This document shows positions 7,254 to 14,119 of a stretch of 20,013 bases of DNA, piece by piece. The stretch covers positions 1 to 20,013 of the IMG/VR virus record IMGVR_UViG_3300042731_008324; one strand, given 5' to 3'. The DNA comes from a virus. The position numbers and the translations under genes are program-made. Within the stretch, counting starts at the first letter, position 1. The number at the start of each line of letters is the position of its first letter. The notes under the pieces are model-generated. The model had not been told where the DNA came from and searched no databases. It worked only from the letters and a program-made list of their open reading frames with translations.

Positions 7254-7476
7254 GCTTGGAATCCTTCCGTTTCTTGTCCTTCTTCCGGGGCTCGCCGTAG
7301 CGCTTCACCAGCTCCTCGTTCCGCCGGCGGATCTTCCGGAGTGTGTCCTCCGCCTCCTGCGTGGGCCCGGTCGGCTTCTTCTTCGGAGGCGGGGTGGCCT
7401 TGGCCTGGGGCTTCTTCACACCGAAGACGTCCTCCTCCCAAGGCTTCTTTTCCTTCTTCTGGGGCTTCTCGGCCAT
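7246..7476 (-). CDS. Small Lys/Arg-rich protein, 76 residues
   Basis: The product has 28 Lys/Arg against 13 acidic residues in 76, with Pro-Lys stretches (residues 22-38) and a short helical segment with alternating charges (DTLRKIRRRNEELVKRYGE, 44-62) before a wholly basic tail. There is no membrane segment. Such sequences often bind nucleic acid or pack in phage heads. It is the middle of three consecutive basic genes between portal and scaffold. The ATG at 7476 is 3 bases after the preceding stop. No family assignment is possible. Confidence 0.7.
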   Translation of the reverse strand: MAEKPQKKEKKPWEEDVFGVKKPQAKATPPPKKKPTGPTQEAEDTLRKIRRRNEELVKRYGEPRKKDKKRKDSKRR

Positions 7477-7479
7477 CGG

Positions 7480-7650
7480 CTACCTCCGGGAGGTCTGGCT
7501 CCGTCGGGCCCCGCGCCGCTTCGCGAGGGGCTTGCGGGCGAAGTCGCGGAGCTGGCTTTCAGACATTCCTGTCGCCGTCTGCTGCCCCTTCTTCTTCCGC
7601 CCGTACTCGGCGCCCATAAAGCGGCGCTGCCGCTCGGTGTAGGAAGGCAT
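7480..7650 (-). CDS. Small basic phage protein, 56 residues
   Basis: A short ATG frame with GAGG about 6 bases upstream. The product opens with MPSYTERQRRFMGAEYGRKK and continues with GMSESQLRDFAR, then an Arg-rich tail; 17 of 56 residues are Lys or Arg and 4 are acidic. The QRRFMG start together with a later LRDFA motif is a pattern I recall from small phage proteins near capsid genes (DUF3008-like and similar), but the function is unknown. It is the first gene after the only notable non-coding gap, downstream of the portal. Confidence 0.7.
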   Translation of the reverse strand: MPSYTERQRRFMGAEYGRKKKGQQTATGMSESQLRDFARKPLAKRRGARRSQTSRR

Positions 7651-7666
7651 CTACAACCTCAGGGGG

Positions 7667-7697
7667 AGGATACGAAGTTTTCTGGGAGGGTTGTCAA
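7667..7697 (-). promoter_or_regulatory. Possible sigma-70-type promoter in the gap after the portal gene
   Basis: The 51-base gap between the portal stop and the next start is the longest in the window. On the minus strand it contains a perfect TTGACA (7697-7692) followed after 19 bases by TATCCT (7672-7667). The spacing is long and the -10 weak, so this is a candidate only. If real it would drive the basic-protein, scaffold and capsid genes separately from the portal. Confidence 0.3.
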
Positions 7698-7701
7698 GCC
7701 C

Positions 7702-9723
7702 TCAGGACTCGGTGACCGTTGTCCGGTCCCCCTTCTGCTCGATCTGAGGGCTCTCCTGGCCGGTGGCCTTCCTCCCCGCTGGGGAGACGGTCTGCCCGAT
7801 CCCGAGCTGCTGCTGGGCGATGAGGCGCTCGGTGACCGTGACCGGCTCGCGGACGATCATCGGGGGCGGAGGCGGCGGGAGGGCCGCGCCCGTCTGGGGA
7901 TCGGTCTGGACTGGCGGTGGCTTGTAGTCGGGATCCGGAAGGGGAACCGCGGGCGGGCGGCCGACGTTCGGGACCTCCAGCCTCTCCAGCAGGGTCCAGA
8001 AGTCGATGTAGCCCTGACGGGAGAGCTGGAGGTACTTCATCTGCTCTTCCTGGGAATGCATCGCCAGCATCGAGTTGGGTTTGATGTAGAAGGCGAAGAG
8101 CTTGTGGAAGTGCTGGGCACGCTCATCCCGCGAGCGCCCCCGGTCCAGCTCCGGAACGTAGCCCTCGTCCCCCTCCTTCATGGCCGGGACGAGATTCCCG
8201 GGGTCGAAGTCGAAGTCCTGGAGCTGCTGCCCCGCATCTCCGAGGATGAGGACCCGCTTCGCCTGGGAGTAATACTGGAAGATGTTGACCTTCACCATCT
8301 CCGCCAGCTCGCGGAGGAAGACCTCCAGCAGGCGGCCCTCGAGACGGAGCCCCGGGGTGAGCGCCTGGTAGTACTTCTCGATCGTGTCGGCCGAGGGCAT
8401 CTGCCGGAGCGTCATGAGCTGCTGGAGGTTCGCCATCTCGGTCATGTCGTCGAACTGCTGCAAGAGGAGCGAAGCGAACTCGAAGGACCAGGGCGGGAGA
8501 TTGGGCACCTCAGCCAGCTTCACCCCCTGGCCTAGGGTGGGATTCACCTTCAGCTTGAAGTTCGGCACGCGGGGATCGAAGCGCTTGTAGGTTCCCTCGG
8601 GGATCGCCTTGGAGTCGAAGATGAGACCCTGGTTCACGATCCGGGAGAAGGCGGTCAGGATGTTGTTGACGACCCCGTTGATCCCGTCCTGCATCGGCTT
8701 CGTGTCGTTGATGAGGGGGAGCCCAAGGAAGTTCCAGGGCCAGGGGTCCAGCTTCATGCGGACGACCGGGAACATCCCATGCCAGAAGGGGTTGGGGCCG
8801 TCGAAGGTCACCCGCTTCTCGGTCGCCACGATGAGCCGCCCCCGCGGGTAGAGCTTGCCCCCGGGCGCGACCTTGTAGGCATAGTCCGTCCCCGGGACCC
8901 CCATGAGGACGGGCCCGGTGTTCTCGTTCCTCTGCCCATCCTTCAGCCACACCCGCACGACCCCCACCTCCGGGAAGATCCCGGCCGGGCCCTTCGTGGT
9001 GCGGAGCCCGTCGAGGGTCGAGACGGGCGTTGTGATCTTCATGGCCCGCCTGAAGCGTGTGAAGGCATTGGACCAGATGGAGCCCTCGGAGGGGGTGAAC
9101 GCTTCAGCCGGCATGTCGGGGTAGAACGATTGGAGGACTCCCGGGGAGTACGCCTCACGCAGAATGACCCCGCGCCAGTCCTGAAGCGTGTCCGTCCGAG
9201 AGGCCCGGATGGGCAGGGTGTCCCGGGGATCGCGGGCCATGAGGCGCGTGTCCCCGTCGTTGTAGAAGGGGTCGAACTCCACGATCAGGTCACCCGTCCC
9301 CAGCGTGAGGGCGTACTTCGCGCACTCGGCGAGACGGAGATCCACGAACGCGTTGAGCCACCAGACGAGCGTCAGGTTATTCAGGAGGTGCGCCTGGGTG
9401 TCGAAGCGGGTGTTCTTCGTCTTGTACCCGAAGAGCGGCCGGATGTCGGTGAGCGCCGCGACGTGCGTCCGGATGGCCTTCTTCGTCCGGTTGACGACCA
9501 CGTTGGGGAGGTACTGGGGACGATTCGCGGCGAGCTGCTGGCCGAGGACGTAGTCCTGGTTGTCGTCCATCCCCTCGTAGACGGGGTCGGATGCGTTGAC
9601 GAGGTCGCCCTCGCGGACTGCCTCCCTGATCCAACCGAGGATGCGGTTGTCTCGAGCAGGGAAGAAGCCCTCCTCTCCAACGGAGCGCCTCATGAGGCCA
9701 TCGACGAGGGGATCACGGGCCAT
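7702..9723 (-). CDS. Portal protein
   Basis: A 673-residue protein with hallmarks of phage portals. There is an N-terminal helical region; then VVNRTKKAIRTHVAALTDIRP (near 75-95), the conserved stretch before the wing; then repeated Trp-rich helices, a central beta/helix part with PVVRMKLDPWPWNFLGLPL and a KPMQDGINGVVNNI helix (the typical plQd-iN motif), and a crown region with long helices (RLEGRLLEVFLRELAEMVKV). The C-terminal 80 residues are Pro- and Gln-rich and probably disordered. It would form the dodecameric head vertex through which the terminase pumps DNA. The size is in the upper normal range. The ATG at 9723 is 3 bases after the zinc-ribbon gene stop. Confidence 0.92.
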   Translation of the reverse strand: MARDPLVDGLMRRSVGEEGFFPARDNRILGWIREAVREGDLVNASDPVYEGMDDNQDYVLGQQLAANRPQYLPNVVVNRTKKAIRTHVAALTDIRPLFGYKTKNTRFDTQAHLLNNLTLVWWLNAFVDLRLAECAKYALTLGTGDLIVEFDPFYNDGDTRLMARDPRDTLPIRASRTDTLQDWRGVILREAYSPGVLQSFYPDMPAEAFTPSEGSIWSNAFTRFRRAMKITTPVSTLDGLRTTKGPAGIFPEVGVVRVWLKDGQRNENTGPVLMGVPGTDYAYKVAPGGKLYPRGRLIVATEKRVTFDGPNPFWHGMFPVVRMKLDPWPWNFLGLPLINDTKPMQDGINGVVNNILTAFSRIVNQGLIFDSKAIPEGTYKRFDPRVPNFKLKVNPTLGQGVKLAEVPNLPPWSFEFASLLLQQFDDMTEMANLQQLMTLRQMPSADTIEKYYQALTPGLRLEGRLLEVFLRELAEMVKVNIFQYYSQAKRVLILGDAGQQLQDFDFDPGNLVPAMKEGDEGYVPELDRGRSRDERAQHFHKLFAFYIKPNSMLAMHSQEEQMKYLQLSRQGYIDFWTLLERLEVPNVGRPPAVPLPDPDYKPPPVQTDPQTGAALPPPPPPMIVREPVTVTERLIAQQQLGIGQTVSPAGRKATGQESPQIEQKGDRTTVTES

Positions 9724-9726
9724 GAC

Positions 9727-10185
9727 TCAGTCTCCTCGAATCCTGCGGACTGCTGGGTGGGTATGCCGACCGCGGGCGTCCTGCGAGAATCTGCCCCGGA
9801 TGTTCTTTCGCCTCGGGACTGGGACCTGGGGGGAGGGGCCGAAGGTGTTCACGTCGTAGTTGGAGCTGTCCTGGTGGAAGGCCCGGAAGCGGACAGGGGC
9901 AGTCCCCTCGCTCTGGTAGCGGCGCTCCGACTCCCGCTCGATCCGGTCCGCCGCCTGGATCGAGTCCACGCGCCGGCCCTCGTAGTCGAAGGCGGGGAAG
10001 AGCGGGCGGGGACGGATGGAGCCGTGGGGACAGAACGGCCACATGGGACGGCGGATCACGACGCCGCAGCGCTCGCACGTCGTACTGGGGTCGGTCGCCT
10101 CCAAGAGCACGAGAGAGCGCTCCCCGACGAGGAGGAAGTAGACGGGCCTCAACCTGTACCGTTTCCGCTCAGCCCGCGATGTCAA
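9727..10185 (-). CDS. Zinc-ribbon protein of unknown function
   Basis: A 152-residue protein with a single treble-clef or zinc-ribbon-like cluster, Cys37-x2-Cys40, then Cys52-x-His54. After it comes a charged, helical region (RRVDSIQAADRIERESERRY near 70-90) and a basic, Arg-rich C-terminus that is probably disordered. The start is TTG at 10185: a GGAGGAG lies 7 bases before it inside the end of the upstream gene, giving a 17-base overlap. An in-frame TTG 11 codons further in is possible but less well placed. Genes of this kind often sit just before phage portals, and a role in DNA or portal contact is conceivable but unproven. Confidence 0.7.
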   Translation of the reverse strand: MTSRAERKRYRLRPVYFLLVGERSLVLLEATDPSTTCERCGVVIRRPMWPFCPHGSIRPRPLFPAFDYEGRRVDSIQAADRIERESERRYQSEGTAPVRFRAFHQDSSNYDVNTFGPSPQVPVPRRKNIRGRFSQDARGRHTHPAVRRIRGD

Positions 10186-10579
10186 AGAACTGCTCCTCCA
10201 TGCCGCGGACGATGGCCCTGGTGGCCTCCTCCACGGTGATCCGGTTCCGCGTCGCGTAGTTCTTCACCTGCTCGAGCTGGCGCGTGGTGAAGTCCACGCG
10301 GATCCTCCCTATCTTCAGGTCGGCCAGCTCCCGGACCTTGGTGAGAAGGTCGCGGCCGGAGGCGAGCTGGCCCCCGGGGAGGATCTTCTCCAGGCCCTCC
10401 CGGGAGCGCGTATCCACGACCACCACCCTGTCCATCGGGGCCACCTTCGAGAAGCGCTCCAGTTGGGCCACCATCAGATCCTCGGCCGAGGTCCCCTGCC
10501 CACCCCGGCCTGCCAGAGAGTCTGCATGACGAAGGTAGGTCTCGTAAAGGTCGTCGGGAATCCGCAGCGTGACTTTCAC
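10169..10579 (-). CDS. Ribbon-helix-helix-like protein; candidate small terminase subunit
   Basis: A 136-residue protein. The N-terminus (VKVTLRIPDDLYETYLRHAD) has the strand-turn-helix look of ribbon-helix-helix DNA-binding domains. A second, similar segment lies near residues 93-130 (GRIRVDFTTRQLEQVKNYATRN, then a helix with TVEEATRAIVRGMEE). Two such elements suggest either two DNA-binding folds or a DNA-binding plus oligomerisation fold. The start is GTG at 10579 in a GTGA overlap with the preceding stop, supported by a GAGGGAG tract. No conventional small terminase is visible, and this protein lies between the terminase nuclease and portal genes, a usual terS position, so it is a candidate. 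That role is inference; it could equally be a transcriptional regulator. Confidence 0.65.
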   Translation of the reverse strand: MKVTLRIPDDLYETYLRHADSLAGRGGQGTSAEDLMVAQLERFSKVAPMDRVVVVDTRSREGLEKILPGGQLASGRDLLTKVRELADLKIGRIRVDFTTRQLEQVKNYATRNRITVEEATRAIVRGMEEQFFDIAG

Positions 10580-10818
10580 TTCTCCCTCCACTGACCGAGC
10601 CCGTCGCCGCGCACGACCCGGTAGACGGCAACCGTCCGCGTCTCCCTCTGCGGCAGGTAGAACATGTTCTTCTGTACCCACTCCGCAGAGCGGTCCTCGT
10701 CCGGATCCAGGAACAGCTCCCCGGTCAGCCCATCCTCGGTCTCGGCCACGACGAGGAGGGGGCGCCAGACGGGCGGGTCCTCGTGGATCAGGAAGAGGAC
10801 GATGTCGCCGACCTGCAT
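10576..10818 (-). CDS. Small phage protein, 80 residues
   Basis: The product begins MQVGDIVLFLIHEDPPVWRP and has an SH3-like beta pattern (LLVVAETEDG, then LTGELFLDPDED), ending in GLGQWREK. Small proteins of this pattern (an N-terminal VGDIV strand, a PLLV strand, a terminal G-W motif) recur near phage packaging genes, with no known function. The start ATG at 10818 overlaps the stop of the 38-residue membrane peptide as TGATG, and its own stop overlaps the next GTG, so it is embedded in a translationally coupled string. Confidence 0.7.
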   Translation of the reverse strand: MQVGDIVLFLIHEDPPVWRPLLVVAETEDGLTGELFLDPDEDRSAEWVQKNMFYLPQRETRTVAVYRVVRGDGLGQWREK

Positions 10819-10934
10819 CAGAGCACCGCCGCCCAGAGAATGAGCCCCGCGACACCGCAGAAGAGGATGAAGCACACCCAGGCGTCCCAGGTGGCAAGAA
10901 CGAAGAAAAAGGCCTCCTCCAGCCAGCGCAGCAT
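10818..10934 (-). CDS. Small membrane peptide, 38 residues
   Basis: A 38-codon frame coupled by TGATG overlaps at both ends, to the terminase nuclease upstream and the 80-residue gene downstream. The peptide has a short amphipathic N-terminus (MLRWLEEAFFFVLATWDAW) and a hydrophobic helix at about 17-38 that reaches the C-terminus. It is too short for a classical holin but might assist lysis or be a membrane anchor. There is no homology evidence; the hydrophobic, Trp-rich composition and exact stop/start coupling are what support it. Confidence 0.6.
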   Translation of the reverse strand: MLRWLEEAFFFVLATWDAWVCFILFCGVAGLILWAAVL

Positions 10935-11863
10935 CAGTACCACCCTCCCTGAGGAGCGTAGGGGTCGGGGCGCCCGGAAACCTCGTGCTCCGAGATGTCC
11001 GAGTTCTGGAAGTCCCGCCTCGTTCCGGTCTCAGACTGCATGGCCTCGCGACGGACCTGCTCCTCAGCCAGGCGGCGCCGCTGCTCGGAGAGCGGCTCAG
11101 ACTCCAGGAGGCGCGTCTGGGTCGCCACCTCGACCGAGATTGCGCCCGCCATGAGGCAGTCGTCGTGCGCCCCCGAGGACGCTTCGGCCTCCCAGGCCGC
11201 ACCCGTGGAGACGAAGTCCCGCATCTCCTCCATCGTGAAGGGGGAGTTGATCCGGTAGTCGGGGAGGCCGGTGCGGGGGTCGACCGCGGTCACGGCGCGG
11301 AAGTACCGGGCCAGCATCCGGGCCCGGGTCCGGGCGGTGGTGTACCACCCGTAGGCCTTCGTGTACCGCGAGCGCGGGTCACGTGCGTCCTCGTGCTGCC
11401 AGATGTAGAGATTGTCGTAGCCGCAGTGGTGCTGCAGCTCGGACTGGGTGGCGAGCCCCTGGCCGTTGCACTCGACCGCGACCAGGGCCCCAAGGTCGTC
11501 GTCGTCATGGTAGAAGCGGCCGATCGGGTCGATGAAGTAGGCCAGCTCGATGGGGTCGACGGAGTCCGAGACGAACTGGGCGACCTGCTCCTCGGGCTCG
11601 GTGAGGGTCCCCACCCGGAGGACGTCGATGACGGAGCGGTCGAGGCCCAGCCCCGAGGAGACGTCCACCGAGATCACGTAGGTCCGCCCCTTCCGGCGCA
11701 CCTCCCACAGCAGCAGCTTGTCCATGAGGCTCTCGAGGTAGTCCGGGTGGTCCTCCTCGGCCGCGGTGTGCCAGCGCTCGGGGGGGATCAGGTTGAATCC
11801 GTACCCCGGCGGGATCTCGATCGGGACGGGCTGCGGGACCAGATGCTGCTGTGGGAGGGGCAT
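10934..11863 (-). CDS. terL (nuclease part): Large terminase subunit, nuclease half (separate gene)
   Basis: A 309-residue protein matching the C-terminal RNase H-fold nuclease of phage large terminases, the domain that cuts concatemeric DNA at initiation and termination of packaging. After a linker of about 50 residues comes LLLWE, then motif I in YVISVDVSSGLGLD (Asp67, with Asp75 following), motif II in VAVECNGQG (Glu131), a GYDNLYIW strand (148-155), the KAYGWYTTARTRARML helix (169-184), and motif III GAHDDCLMAG with Asp234/Asp235. All metal-binding acidic positions are present, so the domain should be active. There is no Walker ATPase region in this gene; that half is encoded at 15603-16847. 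The C-terminal 60 residues are charged and probably disordered. The ATG follows the holin stop by 3 bases. Confidence 0.88.
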   Translation of the reverse strand: MPLPQQHLVPQPVPIEIPPGYGFNLIPPERWHTAAEEDHPDYLESLMDKLLLWEVRRKGRTYVISVDVSSGLGLDRSVIDVLRVGTLTEPEEQVAQFVSDSVDPIELAYFIDPIGRFYHDDDDLGALVAVECNGQGLATQSELQHHCGYDNLYIWQHEDARDPRSRYTKAYGWYTTARTRARMLARYFRAVTAVDPRTGLPDYRINSPFTMEEMRDFVSTGAAWEAEASSGAHDDCLMAGAISVEVATQTRLLESEPLSEQRRRLAEEQVRREAMQSETGTRRDFQNSDISEHEVSGRPDPYAPQGGWY

Positions 11864-11866
11864 CAG

Positions 11867-12118
11867 CTACTTCTTCTTCCTCGGGCGGTGGACCTTCCAG
11901 AGGTTGAAGAGGAAGCGGACGACGAAGACGCCTGCCGTGGCGAGGACGGCGGGGAGGCCGAGGTCCTGAAGCTCGTGCGCCTCGTCGATCATGGGGAAGA
12001 TCGCGTCGACACCGGCCACGAGGGCGGCCAGGCCGACAGCGGTCAGGACGCCGAGCCAGGCCTCACCGACCCCCTGGGCGCCCTTCGCGACGCCCTTGCG
12101 AACCGAGTACTGAGCCAT
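11867..12118 (-). CDS. Possible internally initiated short form of the holin-like protein
   Basis: Within the holin-like gene an ATG at 12118 (Met98) is preceded by a strong Shine-Dalgarno sequence, 6 bases away. In-frame initiation here would give an 83-residue protein with two hydrophobic segments and a Lys/Arg tail, itself holin-sized. Paired long and short holin products from one gene are known in other phages, such as lambda S105/S107, though with much closer starts. It is listed as possible: the frame is certain, but use of the start is inferred from the ribosome site alone. Confidence 0.4.
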   Translation of the reverse strand: MAQYSVRKGVAKGAQGVGEAWLGVLTAVGLAALVAGVDAIFPMIDEAHELQDLGLPAVLATAGVFVVRFLFNLWKVHRPRKKK

Positions 12119-12409
12119 GTCTTTCTCCTCTCCCCGAATGACACGGAGCCACCCGGTGATGAAGACGTAACCGAACGGGACCACGGTGACGGCTACGGTC
12201 CAGCCCGGCAGGAACGGCGGGACGAAGAAGTGCAGGAGCAGCACGCCAAGGAAGACCCCTCCGGCGATCCTCTTCCAGGTCGTGTCGAAGAAGGCCCACG
12301 TCGTCTGGGAGTAGGTGGGCTTCTTGAGGATGATCGCGACCAGCTCCACGATCCCGAAGACGACGAGGAGGGAGAGCCAGATTGTTGCCCACAGCGGGTC
12401 TATGGTCAT
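11867..12409 (-). CDS. Holin-like multi-pass membrane protein
   Basis: A 180-residue protein with about five hydrophobic segments: residues 8-28, 48-64, 71-90, 117-137 and 152-170, ending in a Lys/Arg cluster (KVHRPRKKK). This, and its place in a cluster with a peptidoglycan peptidase, fits a lysis-pore role (holin). The N-terminal part, up to about 95, and the C-terminal part each look like a small holin, suggesting a fusion or overlapping products. The ATG at 12409 is 2 bases after the preceding TGA, and a GGAG sits 8 bases upstream; a TTG two codons earlier is a poorer start. The protein could instead be an anti-holin or other membrane protein, since holins lack diagnostic motifs. Confidence 0.7.
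   Translation of the reverse strand: MTIDPLWATIWLSLLVVFGIVELVAIILKKPTYSQTTWAFFDTTWKRIAGGVFLGVLLLHFFVPPFLPGWTVAVTVVPFGYVFITGWLRVIRGEEKDMAQYSVRKGVAKGAQGVGEAWLGVLTAVGLAALVAGVDAIFPMIDEAHELQDLGLPAVLATAGVFVVRFLFNLWKVHRPRKKK
12125..12135 (-). promoter_or_regulatory. Internal ribosome binding site within the holin-like gene
   Basis: The minus strand reads GGGGAGAGGAG, with the AGGAG core at 12129-12125, 6 bases before the in-frame ATG at 12118. Such a well-placed site inside a coding region is unlikely by chance, although Gly/Glu codons (GEE) in a GC-rich gene can create it. Confidence 0.5.
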
Positions 12410-12411
12410 GG

Positions 12412-14118
12412 TCAAGGCTCCACGTATCCGACGCAGCTTCTGAAGAGGCTACCCGCGGCCTCAGCGCAGACGTCGCCATTGCCGGCGGCCATGGCCTTGG
12501 CCCACTGGCCCTCGTAAATCTTGCCCTGGGCGTCCCGCTTCCAGGACGGGTGATTCTCGAACTGCCCCTGTCCGCAGACGCGGACGTTGCGCGGGTGGTT
12601 CTGGTTGACGCACTGGATGTCGAGGACCAAGGCCTCCTCGCGCCCGAACTCCGCCCCGGCCGCGGTGATGCAGTACCAGGGGTCGAAGCTCATATGGGTG
12701 TCGGACTCGTAGGTGAAGGTCGCACAGGGCTGGCCGAGGAACTGGGACTCGCAGGCCGAGCGCTGGGGGTGCCCCGGAGGGGCGACCGGACCGTCTCGGC
12801 GGCCCTCAGCGCACCGCGCTGGCCAGAGCCCGTCCTGGCAGTAGTAAAGCGTGCCGTCAGGGAGGTCCGGCCAGCGGTCGCAGACCACGCCGAAGCCGAA
12901 GTTCTTCCTTCCCTCTCGCTGCGGGAGGACGCTGCACGTGCGGCCAGCCACCTGCATCGCTGCAGCGGTCGGGGTGTTGAAGTCGCATCCGGTGGGCTCC
13001 AGGGGCTCGCAGCCTCCCGACATGAGCTGGAGGGTCGTGCCCATCTGCTCCATCGTCTGGGTGTGGCGCCAGTACGCCATCTCGGTCCGGTTGGCCTTCG
13101 CCTGGCAGAAGCGGCGGTATAGCTCGGTTGGGGCCAGCGCCGGCGAGGGGTTGTACTCGTTGATGATGCTGGGCTTGCCGTAGACCGGGGCCGGGATGGG
13201 GTGCGCCTGGTGCCGGGTGACGTAGTCCACCGGGCCCTCCTCGGCCTCAGGCTTGGACGCATTCGTGGCGAAGAGGTGGACGGGGGTGCCAAGGGCATTC
13301 TCCCAATGCCGAACGCGCTCCCTCATCGAGAAGGTCCACTCGGTACCGTAGGGACCCAGGCCCACCTCGTTTCCGTCCTGCCAGATGACGCAGGGGAGAG
13401 GGCCGAGCACCGTGACGACCTGCCGAAGCCAGAGGTCCTCGAAGGAGCCGGGCCGTATGGTCGTGCGCCCCACGTGAAGGTTCATCGAGTAGGACTGGAC
13501 GTTCCACTCCGCCCGCATGGGGTTGGGGATGTCCTGCTGCTTGGCCCACCAGCGATCCACGAGGTCGAACTCGACATAGCCCCCCTCGAGACAGGTGGCT
13601 TCGGCCCAGGCTTGGACGCGGTCCCAGAAAAGCGGGTTGAAGGAGGCGAGGTCGGCCTTGCCCCCGACGCGGGAGTACGCCCCACCGACGTCGGCCCACT
13701 CGGGCTCAGCGGTGTGATCGCCGAAGAAGGGGCCGAGACGAGCGTGGAAGAAGACCGTCCTCCCCCCGACCTTGCCGTAGACGTACTCCCGCCAGTCGGG
13801 ATGGATCGCGATGGGCCAGCCGGTGTGCTGCTCCTGGAGGACGACCTCGCCCGTGTCGACGCTCGCCATCTCGATCATCAGGGGGAGCGGCTGGGGGACC
13901 TGCCCCGGCTCCAGAGGCCGGCAGCAGGGGATGGCCCCCAGGAAGTCCACCCGGGTCTCCGCGTCGAGGCGGCAGAGCTGGGACGGGTCGTCCGTACAGC
14001 GGCGGAGCGTCATCGAGGGGTCCGGGGTCGGCTCAGGTGTCGGGGTCGGCTCAGGGTCCGGATCCCCGTTGCAGGCTGGGAGGACGACGAGGAGGGCCGC
14101 GGCGAGAAGCAGACGCAT
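12412..14118 (-). CDS. Lipoprotein with TIM-barrel glycoside-hydrolase-like domain
   Basis: A 568-residue exported protein. Residues 1-16 form a lipoprotein signal with lipobox LPAC (Cys16 lipidated), followed by a Pro/Thr/Glu/Asp spacer (about 17-35) that would hold the domain off the membrane. The middle, about residues 60-350, has the alternating strand/helix pattern of a clan GH-A barrel: NPLFWDRVQAWAEATC helix, YVEFDLVDRWW strand, CVIWQDGNEVG with a candidate acid/base in Asn250-Glu251, and KPSIINEYNPS with a candidate nucleophile Glu321. The C-terminal 200 residues are Cys-rich and may be a separate binding domain. Substrate cannot be told. The ATG is 1 base after the subtilase TGA. Proteins like this are usual in bacterial genomes, not phage late operons. 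Confidence 0.75.
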   Translation of the reverse strand: MRLLLAAALLVVLPACNGDPDPEPTPTPEPTPDPSMTLRRCTDDPSQLCRLDAETRVDFLGAIPCCRPLEPGQVPQPLPLMIEMASVDTGEVVLQEQHTGWPIAIHPDWREYVYGKVGGRTVFFHARLGPFFGDHTAEPEWADVGGAYSRVGGKADLASFNPLFWDRVQAWAEATCLEGGYVEFDLVDRWWAKQQDIPNPMRAEWNVQSYSMNLHVGRTTIRPGSFEDLWLRQVVTVLGPLPCVIWQDGNEVGLGPYGTEWTFSMRERVRHWENALGTPVHLFATNASKPEAEEGPVDYVTRHQAHPIPAPVYGKPSIINEYNPSPALAPTELYRRFCQAKANRTEMAYWRHTQTMEQMGTTLQLMSGGCEPLEPTGCDFNTPTAAAMQVAGRTCSVLPQREGRKNFGFGVVCDRWPDLPDGTLYYCQDGLWPARCAEGRRDGPVAPPGHPQRSACESQFLGQPCATFTYESDTHMSFDPWYCITAAGAEFGREEALVLDIQCVNQNHPRNVRVCGQGQFENHPSWKRDAQGKIYEGQWAKAMAAGNGDVCAEAAGSLFRSCVGYVEP

Positions 14119-14119
14119 C

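Noticed and set aside
8779-10239. A 486-codon plus-strand open frame opposite the portal and zinc-ribbon genes
   Set aside because: Antisense shadow of the portal gene with biased composition and no motif; the minus-strand reading has clear portal motifs.
12413-12415. TTG start for the holin-like gene two codons before the ATG
   Set aside because: The TTG overlaps the preceding stop region and the ATG at 12409 is a better codon at a good distance from a GGAG.
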